The position numbers and the translations under genes were made by a program. The notes beneath the pieces were generated by a model, which worked only from the letters and a program-made list of their open reading frames with translations, was not told the origin of the DNA and made no database searches. From positions 1-25,574 of the forward strand of contig CAJUCT010000044.1 in assembly GCA_910585015.1 (NCBI GenBank): a stretch of DNA of 25,574 bases. The letters are read 5' to 3'. Positions 1-8,039 of this stretch are shown here, in pieces (position 1 is the first letter of the stretch; each line of letters starts with the position of its first letter). This stretch comes from an uncultured Acetatifactor sp. GTDB taxonomy: Bacteria > Bacillota > Clostridia > Lachnospirales > Lachnospiraceae.

Positions 1-74
1 GCATAAACACTGGGGTTGTGGGTATTTTTTACCCACCATCACCCTTGAAGAGCCCCTTTTTCTTTTATTTTGAA

Positions 75-1520
75 TTAGGCGTTTTGGAAACTCCCTTTCT
101 GGTAAGAGTGGATGGGCTGTGGCCTGTATTCCTTGATTTCAAAAGACTCGTACACGCACTTCCTAGCCTGGGCCAGCCCGTTAAGTTCCCCCGCGCCGAT
201 TATCTGGGCCATAATATTGCCGATGGCCGTGGCCTCGGTGGGGCCCGCGTATACAGTCTTTCCTGTGGCGTTGGCAGTCAGCTGGTTCAGGTACGCGGCA
301 TTGGCCCCCCCTCCAATGATGGAGACAGCGCCGTACTCTTTCCCCGTGTTGGCCTCGATCTCCCCCACGGTCTCTCCGTAGCAGTCCGCCAGGCTCCGGT
401 AGACCACGCAGGCCAACTCGCCGGTGGTCTCCGGAATCTTCTGCCCGGTGCGCCCGCAATAAGCCCTGATCTCCTCCGTCATATTCTTTGGGGCCAGAAA
501 ACAGGCGTCATTGGCCTTCACCCGGGACGGGAAATCCCCTGCGGCCATGGCCATGTCACAAAGCTGCGCAAAAGAATAGGAATCTCCCAGTTCATGCCGT
601 ATGGACTGGATCATCCACAGTCCCATGATGTTTTTCAGATACCGGAAGCGGTAATCATAGCCGCCCTCATTGGTAAAGTTGGCCTGCCTGCTCACGGGCC
701 TGCAGTCCGCCTCCGGCAGTTCCACCCCCATCAGAGACCAGGTGCCCGAACTGATATACAGGGCATCTCCTTCCGCCCTGGGCACCGCCATCACCGCAGA
801 GGCAGTGTCATGACTGCCGCATAGTACCACCTTGCAGTTAAAACCTACCTCCTCCGCAACAGCCCCTGTCAAATCTCCCACCACCGTACCGGGCATCTTA
901 AGCGGCAGGAACATCTCCTCCGGATACCCCAGCAGGCGGATCAATTCCCTGTCCCACTGTTTTGTCACAGGGCTGACCAGCTGGGTGGAAGTTCCGTTGG
1001 TGTACTCGGAAACTTTACAGCCAGTCAGCAGGAACTGGAAGTAGTCTGGCAGCATCAGAAAGGTTTTCGCCTTCTTAAGCGCCTCCGGCCGCTGTGTCTT
1101 GTCGGCCATCAGCTGATAGATCGTGTTGAAGCACTGCTTCTGAATGCCCGTCCTGGCATAAAGCTCCCCCTCGGGGATAAGCTGATACACCCTTTCATCC
1201 ATGCCCAAAGTCCTGTGGTCCCGGTATCCGTAGGTACTGCCCAGCGCCTGATCCTCCTGATCCAGCAGCACATAGTCCACCGCCCAGGTGTCTATGGACA
1301 TGCTCTCCGGAATTTTCTGAAGCTCCGTACATTTTTTCATGCCCGCCTTGATCTCCGAGAACAGATGCTCCGTATCCCACACAAGACTGCCGTCTTTGTC
1401 CTTCATCCCGTTCTCAAACCGATAGATCTCCTCAAGCTGCATTTTCCCGTCCCTGAGATATCCCAGCATATGCCTCCCGCTTGAGGCGCCGATGTCCACG
1501 GCCAGATAATATCCGCCCAT
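75..1520 (-). CDS. rhaB: Rhamnulokinase (FGGY carbohydrate kinase)
   Basis: A 481-residue FGGY-family sugar kinase that phosphorylates L-rhamnulose to L-rhamnulose-1-phosphate with ATP, the second step of cytosolic L-rhamnose catabolism. The N-terminus carries the actin-like phosphate-binding motif DIGASSGR. Further on are SIDTWAVDYVLLD and CGSHDTASAV, typical of rhamnulokinase, then ISSGTWSLMG, and near the C-terminus GGGANAAYLNQLTANATG, the second nucleotide-binding motif. The length matches full RhaB proteins. The start at 1520 is preceded by GGAGG about seven bases upstream. The gene is divergent from an AraC-family regulator across a 160-bp gap, so regulation by that protein is likely, although no other rha gene is in view. 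The hairpin at about 18-36 beyond the stop has no T-run in the reading direction, so no terminator is claimed. The assignment to rhamnulose rather than another ketose kinase rests on recalled family resemblance. Confidence 0.93.
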   Translation of the reverse strand: MGGYYLAVDIGASSGRHMLGYLRDGKMQLEEIYRFENGMKDKDGSLVWDTEHLFSEIKAGMKKCTELQKIPESMSIDTWAVDYVLLDQEDQALGSTYGYRDHRTLGMDERVYQLIPEGELYARTGIQKQCFNTIYQLMADKTQRPEALKKAKTFLMLPDYFQFLLTGCKVSEYTNGTSTQLVSPVTKQWDRELIRLLGYPEEMFLPLKMPGTVVGDLTGAVAEEVGFNCKVVLCGSHDTASAVMAVPRAEGDALYISSGTWSLMGVELPEADCRPVSRQANFTNEGGYDYRFRYLKNIMGLWMIQSIRHELGDSYSFAQLCDMAMAAGDFPSRVKANDACFLAPKNMTEEIRAYCGRTGQKIPETTGELACVVYRSLADCYGETVGEIEANTGKEYGAVSIIGGGANAAYLNQLTANATGKTVYAGPTEATAIGNIMAQIIGAGELNGLAQARKCVYESFEIKEYRPQPIHSYQKGSFQNA

Positions 1521-1563
1521 ATTTTTCCTCCATTATAAGCTGCGCATTCTCTGTGAATTTTTG

Positions 1564-1592
1564 TAGACTTTTTACTCTTCTAAGGCTATCAT
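1564..1592 (+). promoter_or_regulatory. Putative SigA promoter of the AraC-type regulator
   Basis: TAGACT (1564-1569) and TATCAT (1587-1592) are separated by 17 bases, a fair match to the SigA hexamers. Transcription would start near 1599. On the opposite strand a TATGAT lies at almost the same place (1588-1593) without a good -35. That would fit an activator-dependent rhaB promoter, but this is inference only. Confidence 0.4.
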
Positions 1593-1616
1593 ATAAAAAA
1601 GAACAGCAAAAAATAA

Positions 1617-1680
1617 GGTCTCTTTTCCATAAAATCAGGGACTTTATTTGCACTTTTAGACAAGGGGGACAAAAGAGACC
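1617..1680. promoter_or_regulatory. 10-bp perfect inverted repeat abutting the regulator start codon
   Basis: GGTCTCTTTT (1617-1626) and AAAAGAGACC (1671-1680) are exact reverse complements separated by 44 bases. The right arm ends directly before the ATG at 1681. The G-rich stretch 1664-1668, the only plausible Shine-Dalgarno sequence, lies between the arms and is about 12 bases from the ATG, longer than usual. In RNA the arms could pair and present or hide the start region. In DNA they could be paired operator half-sites for autoregulation. Neither is proven. Confidence 0.45.
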
Positions 1681-2655
1681 ATGAGAGCGGAATTATTACA
1701 GCACCTGCGGGAAATAACGGAGGAAGAGAAAGCGCTCCTACAGGGACAGGGCAGTATCCAGAAAGGCATCTACACTTCCGGCAAGGACTTTGTCATTGAC
1801 AATAGCAAGCTTCTGGAGCGGGGACACCTGATCGAATTGCGCCCACATACCCGTTTTGCCCATTTCCCAAAGCACCGGCACAACTATGTGGAACTGGTAT
1901 ATATGTGCTGCGGCAGCACCACGCATATCATCAACGACACGGAACAGCTCGTTCTGGAGGAAGGGGATCTGCTTTTTCTCAGCCAGTCAGCCACTCAAGA
2001 AATCCTGCCCGCAGGCAGAGAGGACATTGCCGTAAACTTCATTATCCTGCCGGAATTTTTTGACCGCTCCCTGTCCATGATCGAGCGGGACAATGTGCTG
2101 CGCGGTTTCCTGGTTTCCACCCTGTCAAACGGCAATCCACAGATCCCCTATCTGCATTTTCAGGCCAAAAATATCCTGCCCATACAGAACCTGATGGAGA
2201 ACATGCTCTGGACGCTTATCGACAAAAAGCCGGGAACCAATACCATCAATCAGATCACCATGGGGCTGATTCTGATGAACCTTTCGCTTTTCGCCGACAC
2301 CACCCTCCAGAGCAGGGCCGGTAACTATGAGCAGGATTTAATCTTCCGCATTTTAAAATATATTGAAACTCATTACAAAGCCGGGACACTGGCAGACATT
2401 TCCGCCGAATTGAGACTCCCGCCCTACTATGTCAGCCGCCTGCTGAAAAAATACACCGGCCACACCTTCAAGGAACTGCTGCAGCAGCAGAAGCTGCAGC
2501 AGGCCGTGTACCTGCTGTCTCAGACCACCCTCTCCGCAGACGGCATAATGGAGGCCATAGGATATAACAACAGCAGCTTCTTTTACCGGATATTCCGGGA
2601 AAAATATGGCTGTTCGCCAAAGGAATACCGAACCGCCCACCCCCTGATGTCTTAG
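1681..2655 (+). CDS. AraC-family transcriptional regulator, probable rhamnose regulator
   Basis: A 324-residue regulator with the usual two-part AraC layout. Roughly residues 55-140 form a cupin-like ligand-binding domain (HKHRHNYVELVYM-type start followed by LEEGDLLFLSQ). The last 100 residues hold two helix-turn-helix motifs: the first around DISAELRLPPYYVSRLLKKYTG, the second around IMEAIGYNNSSFFYRIFREKYGCSPKEYR, the classic AraC signature. It probably senses a sugar and activates transcription of the divergent rhamnulokinase gene. The ligand is inferred from that neighbour and not from the sequence. There is no alternative in-frame start nearby. The Shine-Dalgarno candidate GGGGG is unusually far from the ATG, and an inverted repeat overlaps this leader. 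The stop lies 40 bp from the convergent ddl stop. It is not called rhaS or rhaR because other AraC regulators share this architecture. Confidence 0.88.
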   Translation: MRAELLQHLREITEEEKALLQGQGSIQKGIYTSGKDFVIDNSKLLERGHLIELRPHTRFAHFPKHRHNYVELVYMCCGSTTHIINDTEQLVLEEGDLLFLSQSATQEILPAGREDIAVNFIILPEFFDRSLSMIERDNVLRGFLVSTLSNGNPQIPYLHFQAKNILPIQNLMENMLWTLIDKKPGTNTINQITMGLILMNLSLFADTTLQSRAGNYEQDLIFRILKYIETHYKAGTLADISAELRLPPYYVSRLLKKYTGHTFKELLQQQKLQQAVYLLSQTTLSADGIMEAIGYNNSSFFYRIFREKYGCSPKEYRTAHPLMS

Positions 2656-2695
2656 GGGACATTCGTTTTCCCTTCTGCCAGCACCTCGATGATCT

Positions 2696-3880
2696 TTACA
2701 GCTTGGCGCCCTTGGCGCCGCCCAGCTTCACTCCGGCCAGCACATTGGTGTCGAAGGAGAAGGTCAGCTTTTCGTTCTCCCGGTGGCGCTTCAGGGCCAG
2801 CTGGATCATGCGCTCCAGCAGTTCCGGATACTTAAGTCCCAGGGGCTCCCAGAGATAAAAGGCCAGGGAGCCAGGGATGGTGTTGATCTCGTTCAGATAT
2901 ACCTTGTCGGTCTCCTTGTCTATCATAAAATCTATGCGGGCCACACCGCTGCAGCCCAAGCACTGGAAGGCTTTCACCGCCATCTGCCGGATCTCCTCCC
3001 GGCGCTCCCCGGATATGTTGGCCGGTATGGCGCGGCTTAGGCTGGCCATGCCCTTGGAAGCGCCCTTGCTCTTGCCCCCGCCAATATATTTGTCCTCATA
3101 GGTCAGGATTTCCTCCGCATTCAGAGGCTCCTCGCACTCGGAAGCCTCCGCCTCCAGTTCGTCTCCCAGCACGGCGCAGTTGATTTCCTTAAGCTGCCGG
3201 ATGGCAGGCTCCACCAGTACCTTCTGGGCAAAAGTGAAGGCCAGGCCAAGCGCCTCCTCCAGCCCCTCCCTGTGATCCGCCTTGCTGATGCCCACGCTGG
3301 ATCCCAGGTTGATGGGTTTGACGATGACAGGGTAGGAGAATTGGCCCTCTATCCGATCCAGCAGTTTCTCCACATCCTCAAAGTCCACCAGGTTATAGCA
3401 GGCACAGTCCAGCACAGGGATGTGGTTGTCTTTAAACACCGTCTTCATCACATATTTATTCATGCCCACAGCAGAGGAAAGCACGTCGCATCCCACATAG
3501 GGAAGTCCCAGTGTCTGCAAGTAACCCTGCAGTGTGCCATCCTCCACATTGGTGCCATGTACAATAGGGAATGCCACGTCTATGCTGCCCAGCACGTTGT
3601 TGCCCAGCTTCTTCATGGGATAGCGTACCATGTTCACCTTTCCGTCCTCATTTAACAGCAGCACCCGGGTACTCTCCTTCAGCAGCAAGGGAATATCCTT
3701 GTAATGATCGATGCTGCCGATATGCTCTCCCGTATAAAATTCTCCCCCCTTGGTCATATACAGGGGAATGACCTCATATTTCTCCCGATTGATGTACTCG
3801 CAAGCCTGCAGGGCCGAGATAATGGAGATCTCATGCTCCACGCTCTTCCCCCCGAAAATAACAGCCAGCTTAATTTTCAT
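2696..3880 (-). CDS. ddl: D-alanine--D-alanine ligase
   Basis: A 394-residue ATP-grasp ligase that joins two D-alanines for the peptidoglycan stem peptide in the cytosol. The N-terminus has FGGKSVEHEISIISA, the Ddl signature 1. Mid-protein KPINLGSSVGISK is the ATP-grasp lysine region. EDKYIGGGKSKGASKGMASLSR is the omega loop, keeping the Lys-Tyr pair typical of D-Ala-D-Ala enzymes. The C-terminal DFMIDKETDKVYLNEINTIPG carries the metal-binding Asp, Glu and Asn. No VanA-type features were recognised, so D-lactate specificity is unlikely, but this is a judgement by eye. The ATG at 3880 has GGAGG six bases upstream. It is the last gene of a cluster with a MurF-type ligase and an alpha/beta hydrolase, which fits consecutive steps of muropeptide synthesis. 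An intercistronic hairpin precedes it. Confidence 0.93.
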   Translation of the reverse strand: MKIKLAVIFGGKSVEHEISIISALQACEYINREKYEVIPLYMTKGGEFYTGEHIGSIDHYKDIPLLLKESTRVLLLNEDGKVNMVRYPMKKLGNNVLGSIDVAFPIVHGTNVEDGTLQGYLQTLGLPYVGCDVLSSAVGMNKYVMKTVFKDNHIPVLDCACYNLVDFEDVEKLLDRIEGQFSYPVIVKPINLGSSVGISKADHREGLEEALGLAFTFAQKVLVEPAIRQLKEINCAVLGDELEAEASECEEPLNAEEILTYEDKYIGGGKSKGASKGMASLSRAIPANISGERREEIRQMAVKAFQCLGCSGVARIDFMIDKETDKVYLNEINTIPGSLAFYLWEPLGLKYPELLERMIQLALKRHRENEKLTFSFDTNVLAGVKLGGAKGAKL

Positions 3881-3897
3881 AATACGCCTCCTTAAAT

Positions 3898-3938
3898 CGG
3901 CCTCGCAAAAGCTCTCGTATATGGATTTTGCCAGGCCG
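3898..3938 (-). promoter_or_regulatory. Intercistronic hairpin before ddl
   Basis: CGGCCT-C-GCAAAA (3898-3910) pairs with TTTTGC-C-AGGCCG (3926-3938), giving 6 + 6 pairs around a single C-C mismatch and a 15-base loop. It lies between the MurF-type stop and the ddl ribosome binding site. No T-run follows in the reading direction, so it is not a standard terminator. An RNA processing or stability element is possible. Confidence 0.5.
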
Positions 3939-3960
3939 GAAACAGAAATTTGTTATGTTG

Positions 3961-5535
3961 TTAACTATAATTATCCGGCAGATCGTTCTCAAGCAGCACA
4001 ATCAGCTTCTGGTTCGTGACGATACCGTACACATACTTCATGGCATCCTGCAAATCCTCCGCCACATAGAAATGCTCCCTGTCAAAATCCGTGTCCAGCA
4101 CCCCCCGCTGTATGCTCTCCGTCTGCCTGCGGCCCACCAGCACAATATAGTCACAGTGCCGCGCGGCATCCCTGCCCAACTCGTAATTGTAATGATCCTC
4201 CTGCTCTCCCAACTCCACCATGCCGGGCGTCACCAGCACCCGCACTCCCTGGAACATGCCCAGGGTCTTGAGCGCCATATGGGCGCCGTTGGGGTTGGCG
4301 TTGTAGGCATCGTCAATGATGATTGTGTTGCCCTTGGCCATGGGCTGCAGCCGGTGGGGCGCCCCCTCCAGCCTGCGCACCGGGATTTTCAGCTTATCCA
4401 GCGGAATCCCCATTTCATGGGATACCGCAATGGCCCCGGTGATATTGATCACATTGTGCTCGCCCAGGAGCCGGGTGGTAAATTCCTCCCTGCTGCCGTC
4501 CGGGGCCTGCACCATGAACCTTGTTCCCTTTTCACTGTATTCCAGATCATAGGCACGATAGGCATTGCCCTCCTCCAGGCCGTAAGTAACGGCGTCCTGG
4601 TTCACTCCATATTGCTTTACAAACTCATTGTCACCGTTTACAAACCGGGGGCCTCCCGGGGGCAGCGCGTCAAACAACTCCCTCTTGGTACCCACGATAT
4701 GATCCAGGGTTTTGAAAGTCTCCAGATGCTGGTAACCCAGGGAAGTAATCACGCCGATCTGGGGATCTACAATATCGCAAATCTCCTTGATATCCCCCAC
4801 ATGTCTTGCCCCCATCTCGCACAGAAAAATCTCATGGGTGGCCTTCAGGCTCCCCCGGATGGTTTTCACAATACCCATGGGCGTATTGAAGCTTTCCGGG
4901 GTCATCAGTACATCGTATTTAGCTCCCAGCAGCGTGTGAAGATAATACTTCACACTGGTCTTGCCGTAGCTGCCGGTGATGCCGATGATCTTCAGATTCG
5001 GGCATGCCTTCAGCATCCGCCGGGCGTCTCGGATGTAATATTGATTGATGCCTTTCTCAATAGGCCTGTTTATCAGATTGGCCAACAGTACCATGTAAGG
5101 ACTAAGCATGGCCCCAAGCATAGCCGATACCAGCAGCAGCGGCCAGGAAATCCCCGCCATAAGCGATGCCGCCAGACATGCCAGCAGATACAGCGCCGCC
5201 GTGGCGGCAATCAGCCGCTTCACCCTGGCGGTGATTATCAGTTTTTTCTTGGCGGCTCTGGGCCAGTACAGAAATACCAGCAGGAGCAGGCAGATCCACT
5301 CCAGCGACAAAATCACAACCACCGCCGCCAAAGATTTTCTGACGGCCAGCCAGCCCGCCAGCACAGCCACCCCTGCCAGCGGCAGCAGCGTCATGGCGGG
5401 ATGGGTTTTCATGTACCGCCAGTAAGACCTGTACTGATAGGAACTCTGCTGGAACATGTGCAGCGTATAGCGCACACCCAGCGAAACGGCCGCAATGGCA
5501 GTCACAAAAATAAGTATAAAGAAAATATTTATCAT
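3961..5535 (-). CDS. Membrane-anchored MurF-type Mur ligase
   Basis: A 524-residue protein with the start taken at 5535. A longer frame opens at 5622, but only the 5535 ATG has a Shine-Dalgarno-like GGGGTG close upstream, and it begins directly with a hydrophobic segment. About 155 residues contain four or five membrane-spanning stretches. Then comes a Mur-ligase domain with the P-loop GITGSYGKTS (about 185-194), the MTPESFNTPMG substrate region, EMGARHVGDI, and the DDAYNANPNGAHMAL motif typical of MurF. It probably adds D-Ala-D-Ala to UDP-MurNAc-tripeptide, consistent with the adjacent ddl. Standard MurF is soluble and shorter. The membrane extension is the odd feature and leaves open a specialised ligase acting at the membrane, for instance on a lipid-linked substrate. 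No gene symbol is given for that reason. Confidence 0.82.
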   Translation of the reverse strand: MINIFFILIFVTAIAAVSLGVRYTLHMFQQSSYQYRSYWRYMKTHPAMTLLPLAGVAVLAGWLAVRKSLAAVVVILSLEWICLLLLVFLYWPRAAKKKLIITARVKRLIAATAALYLLACLAASLMAGISWPLLLVSAMLGAMLSPYMVLLANLINRPIEKGINQYYIRDARRMLKACPNLKIIGITGSYGKTSVKYYLHTLLGAKYDVLMTPESFNTPMGIVKTIRGSLKATHEIFLCEMGARHVGDIKEICDIVDPQIGVITSLGYQHLETFKTLDHIVGTKRELFDALPPGGPRFVNGDNEFVKQYGVNQDAVTYGLEEGNAYRAYDLEYSEKGTRFMVQAPDGSREEFTTRLLGEHNVINITGAIAVSHEMGIPLDKLKIPVRRLEGAPHRLQPMAKGNTIIIDDAYNANPNGAHMALKTLGMFQGVRVLVTPGMVELGEQEDHYNYELGRDAARHCDYIVLVGRRQTESIQRGVLDTDFDREHFYVAEDLQDAMKYVYGIVTNQKLIVLLENDLPDNYS

Positions 5536-5552
5536 GTATACACCCCACACAT

Positions 5553-5572
5553 ATCGCGGATTCCTCCGCGAT
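5553..5572 (-). promoter_or_regulatory. Stable hairpin in the leader of the MurF-type gene
   Basis: ATCGCGGA (5553-5560) and TCCGCGAT (5565-5572) pair perfectly. On the transcribed strand the four-base loop is GGAA, a GNRA-type tetraloop. It lies 17 bases upstream of the chosen start and supports that start, since the longer reading frame would be translated through it. Further short palindromes follow (CCCGCGGG near 5583, TCGTGCCTGCACGA near 5600). Confidence 0.45.
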
Positions 5573-5694
5573 CCTATATATTCCCGCGGGCAATGGGCCA
5601 AGCGTCGTGCCTGCACGAGCATATAGCCAACATAGTTGACTTGCGAATGCCGCGAGGGTCAAAGCCGGAAAACCGTCCTGAGCGTCCCGGCTGC

Positions 5695-6492
5695 TCAGCC
5701 ATTGGCCGCATCACTGCCGATTCCCAGAAATGACCGCATCACCGCCAGGAACTGATACTGCCGATCCAAAAAACTGAAATGTCCCGCCCCCGCCAACACC
5801 GCCAGCCCCGAGCCGGGAATCAGACGCTCCATCAACTGTCCGTCAGCGAGCGGCGTATCCTGATCCTGATCTCCCCAGACCAGCAGGGTTTCCGCTTCTA
5901 TCCTGGGAAGATATTCCCGCACATCCTCGTTGACCACCTTCACCATGCTCTGGCGCATGACGGGGGAGGCCATCCTGTAATCCGCCGATCCGGATTTACT
6001 CTGCAATCGTTCCAGCGCATGGGGAAACAGCGCCTTCACCGGCGGCAGACTTAAAATCTTTTTTCCCCTTTTATACCGTTTGATCCGACGCATCTGCTCC
6101 GGCGTCTTCTCGTGGACAATTCCCGCGCTGTCAATCAGGATCAGCTTTTGCACCTTCCGCTCCAGCATACCGCTTCCCACCAGCCTGATCAGAGTGCGCC
6201 CTCCGTGAGAATGACCCGCCAGGATCACCTCTTTGTCCTCCGGTCCTGCCACATGGTCGATAAAAGCTTTGGAAAAAGCACAATAATCCTCCAGGCTCCA
6301 AGCCTCTCCCGGTTCCTGACTCTGGCCAAAGCCCGGCGTATCCGGCGCCGCCACCCGGTACCGCACCGCCAGAGTACTTATGAGCGCCTGAAACAACTCC
6401 TTGTTGGCCCCCCAGCCGTGGAACAGCACTGCCAGCGGCCCCTGCCCCTGTTCTATGTATTGGACCTTCAGGCCCTGATATGTCATCTCCAT
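5695..6492 (-). CDS. Alpha/beta hydrolase
   Basis: A 265-residue single-domain alpha/beta hydrolase with no signal peptide, so presumably cytosolic. FHGWGANKELF supplies the oxyanion-hole HG motif. The nucleophile elbow is GHSHGG, with the catalytic serine near residue 95. LLVWGDQDQDTPL carries the likely acid, and GAGHFSFLD the catalytic histidine. The triad is complete, so it should be an active esterase, amidase or related hydrolase, but the substrate cannot be read from the sequence. It is the first gene of a cluster with the MurF-type ligase and ddl, suggesting a link to cell-wall precursors. That is context only. The ATG at 6492 is preceded by GGGAG six bases away. A promoter with an extended -10 lies about 210 bases upstream. 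Confidence 0.88.
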   Translation of the reverse strand: MEMTYQGLKVQYIEQGQGPLAVLFHGWGANKELFQALISTLAVRYRVAAPDTPGFGQSQEPGEAWSLEDYCAFSKAFIDHVAGPEDKEVILAGHSHGGRTLIRLVGSGMLERKVQKLILIDSAGIVHEKTPEQMRRIKRYKRGKKILSLPPVKALFPHALERLQSKSGSADYRMASPVMRQSMVKVVNEDVREYLPRIEAETLLVWGDQDQDTPLADGQLMERLIPGSGLAVLAGAGHFSFLDRQYQFLAVMRSFLGIGSDAANG

Positions 6493-6836
6493 GCAGTTCT
6501 CCCACCTATTTGTCTATTCGGATTCATATCCGAAAGCTCCCTGTGACTATTATATTCCTCCAGGTCTGCATTGTACCTGTCCTTTTTACAATTGTATCCG
6601 CCCAGGCCGAATCATAGCCCCGGACACTGCCGCGGCACCCGGCAATCCGATTCCGCAGTCTGTCTCCTGCACATCCGTGACCGCCGGTTCGCACACAATT
6701 TCCACTTCATAGTATAGCAAAATAAAACCCGGCGGTAAAGCTTTTCCTTTCTTCATTCACGAAAACATTTACGTCCGATGGCTTTTTATGGGCAAGACCG
6801 CAGGAGCCCCTTTGGACGGATACTCATCCCTGCGCG
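6493..6836 (-). other. Leader and intergenic region before the cell-wall cluster
   Basis: This 344-bp gap separates the amidohydrolase stop from the hydrolase start. It holds a predicted promoter (6711-6739) and a leader of about 210 nt. Near the gene, TTCGGAT (6517-6523) and ATCCGAA (6528-6534) form a 7-bp hairpin just upstream of the ribosome binding site. A 56-codon frame without a ribosome binding site (6586-6756) overlaps the promoter and is not called. No clear terminator for the amidohydrolase was seen. Confidence 0.5.
6711..6739 (-). promoter_or_regulatory. SigA promoter with extended -10 for the hydrolase-MurF-ddl cluster
   Basis: TTTACC (6734-6739) and TATACT (6711-6716) on the minus strand are separated by 17 bases, and TG one base before TATACT makes an extended -10. 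Transcription would start near 6704 and read into the alpha/beta hydrolase gene. Confidence 0.6.
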
Positions 6837-8039
6837 CTAATCATCCTCTGCCTCATAAACCACCCGCCCATCTATAATAGTATACAGTGTCCGCGTAAAT
6901 ACTTCCATAGGGCTCCCGCTGAAAATTGCAATATCCGCATCTTTCCCCGGCTCCAGCGTTCCCATTCTGTCCGATACACCGCAGATGCGGGCGGCATTGA
7001 CAGTGATAGCCCGAAGTCCTTCCTCCATGGGCAGTCCGGATTTCACGGCCATCCCTGCACAGAGAGGCAGGGTCTGGATCTGGGATACCGGGTGATCCGT
7101 GGTGATTGCAACTAATGCCCCCGCCCTGGCCAGCACTCCGGCGGTCTTGAACGCCACATTCTGCACCTCTATCTTGTTGCGGCTGGTCAGGTCCGGACCC
7201 ACGATGGCAGGATACCCTTCCGCGGCCAACTCCTCCGCAATCAAGTGCCCTTCGCTGCAGTGATCCAGCGTCATGTTCAGTCCAAACTCCCGGGCGATCC
7301 GGATGGCCGTGAAAATATCGTCCACCCGGTGGACATGGGCCTTCAACGGAATCTCCCGCCGCAGTACAGGGATCCAGCACTCCCTGGTAAAATCCTCCTG
7401 AAAATCTTCACCCTTTTCCCGAGCCTTCTGTTTCTGCTCCCAATACTTTTTTGCTTCAAACAGTTCCCGGCGCAGCATACCCGCTATGGCCATGCGGGTG
7501 GAAGGGCTTTTTCCCTGACCGGAATAATTGACTTTGGGATTTTCGCCAAAAGCCACCTTCATGGCCGCAGGGGCTTTCACTATGATATGGTCAATCCGCC
7601 TGCCCCGGGTCTTGACCAGGGCAAACTGCCCTCCCACCACATTGGAACTGCCGGGGCCAATCATGGCGGCTGTGATGCCCGCCCGCACCGCGTCGTCAAA
7701 GGCGGCGTCCATACTGTTGATTGCGTCTATGGCCCGCAGCCAGGGGGTGACGGGGTCCACTGTCTCATTGCAGTCGTCCCCCTCCATACCCTTCTTCTCC
7801 TCGGTGATGCCCATATGACAGTGGGCCTCGATGATGCCGGGCAGCACCCAGCCGCCCCCCGCATCCAGCACCTGGTCCGATCCGTCCAATTCCCGGTTTT
7901 TGGTTTCCGCGCGGCGCCTTTCCTGCCACTCTCCCATGGTTCCCACCCATACTATTTTTCCGTTCTCTACCTGGATCGCACCATGCTTTATGACGCCTTG
8001 TTTTCCCATGGTGTGGATCAGACCGTTAATGATCTCCAT
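6837..8039 (-). CDS. Metal-dependent amidohydrolase (imidazolonepropionase-like)
   Basis: A 400-residue amidohydrolase-superfamily enzyme. A short N-terminal beta sandwich leads into GGWVLPGIIEAHCHMG, where the HxH pair binds the first metal. Later histidines in KAHVHR and LDHCSEGH, and the aspartate in ITTDHPVSQ, complete the usual metal site. The C-terminus returns to the sandwich with LEPGKDADIAIFSGSPMEVFTRTLYTIIDGRVVYE, highly typical of this superfamily. The lysine in VKAPAAMKVAFGENP may sit near the active site. It probably hydrolyses a cyclic amide or peptide-like bond in the cytosol. The substrate is unknown, and it is not HutI since no other histidine-degradation genes are nearby. 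The ATG at 8039 lies five bases from GAGG inside a family B repeat, so the repeat forms its ribosome binding site. Confidence 0.87.
   Translation of the reverse strand: MEIINGLIHTMGKQGVIKHGAIQVENGKIVWVGTMGEWQERRRAETKNRELDGSDQVLDAGGGWVLPGIIEAHCHMGITEEKKGMEGDDCNETVDPVTPWLRAIDAINSMDAAFDDAVRAGITAAMIGPGSSNVVGGQFALVKTRGRRIDHIIVKAPAAMKVAFGENPKVNYSGQGKSPSTRMAIAGMLRRELFEAKKYWEQKQKAREKGEDFQEDFTRECWIPVLRREIPLKAHVHRVDDIFTAIRIAREFGLNMTLDHCSEGHLIAEELAAEGYPAIVGPDLTSRNKIEVQNVAFKTAGVLARAGALVAITTDHPVSQIQTLPLCAGMAVKSGLPMEEGLRAITVNAARICGVSDRMGTLEPGKDADIAIFSGSPMEVFTRTLYTIIDGRVVYEAEDD

Noticed and set aside
18..36. Terminator of rhaB
   Set aside because: GTGGGTA/TACCCAC forms a hairpin, but the T-tract is in its loop rather than after it and the sequence following in the minus direction is C-rich.
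5536..5622. N-terminal extension of the MurF-type protein to 5622
   Set aside because: The extension is Arg-rich, runs through a perfect hairpin, has no good ribosome binding site, and precedes the natural membrane-helix start at 5535.
3928..5733. A 601-codon plus-strand open frame across the MurF-type gene
   Set aside because: Its translation is His/Gln/Pro-rich with no domain, while the minus strand encodes a clear Mur ligase. It is a shadow frame.
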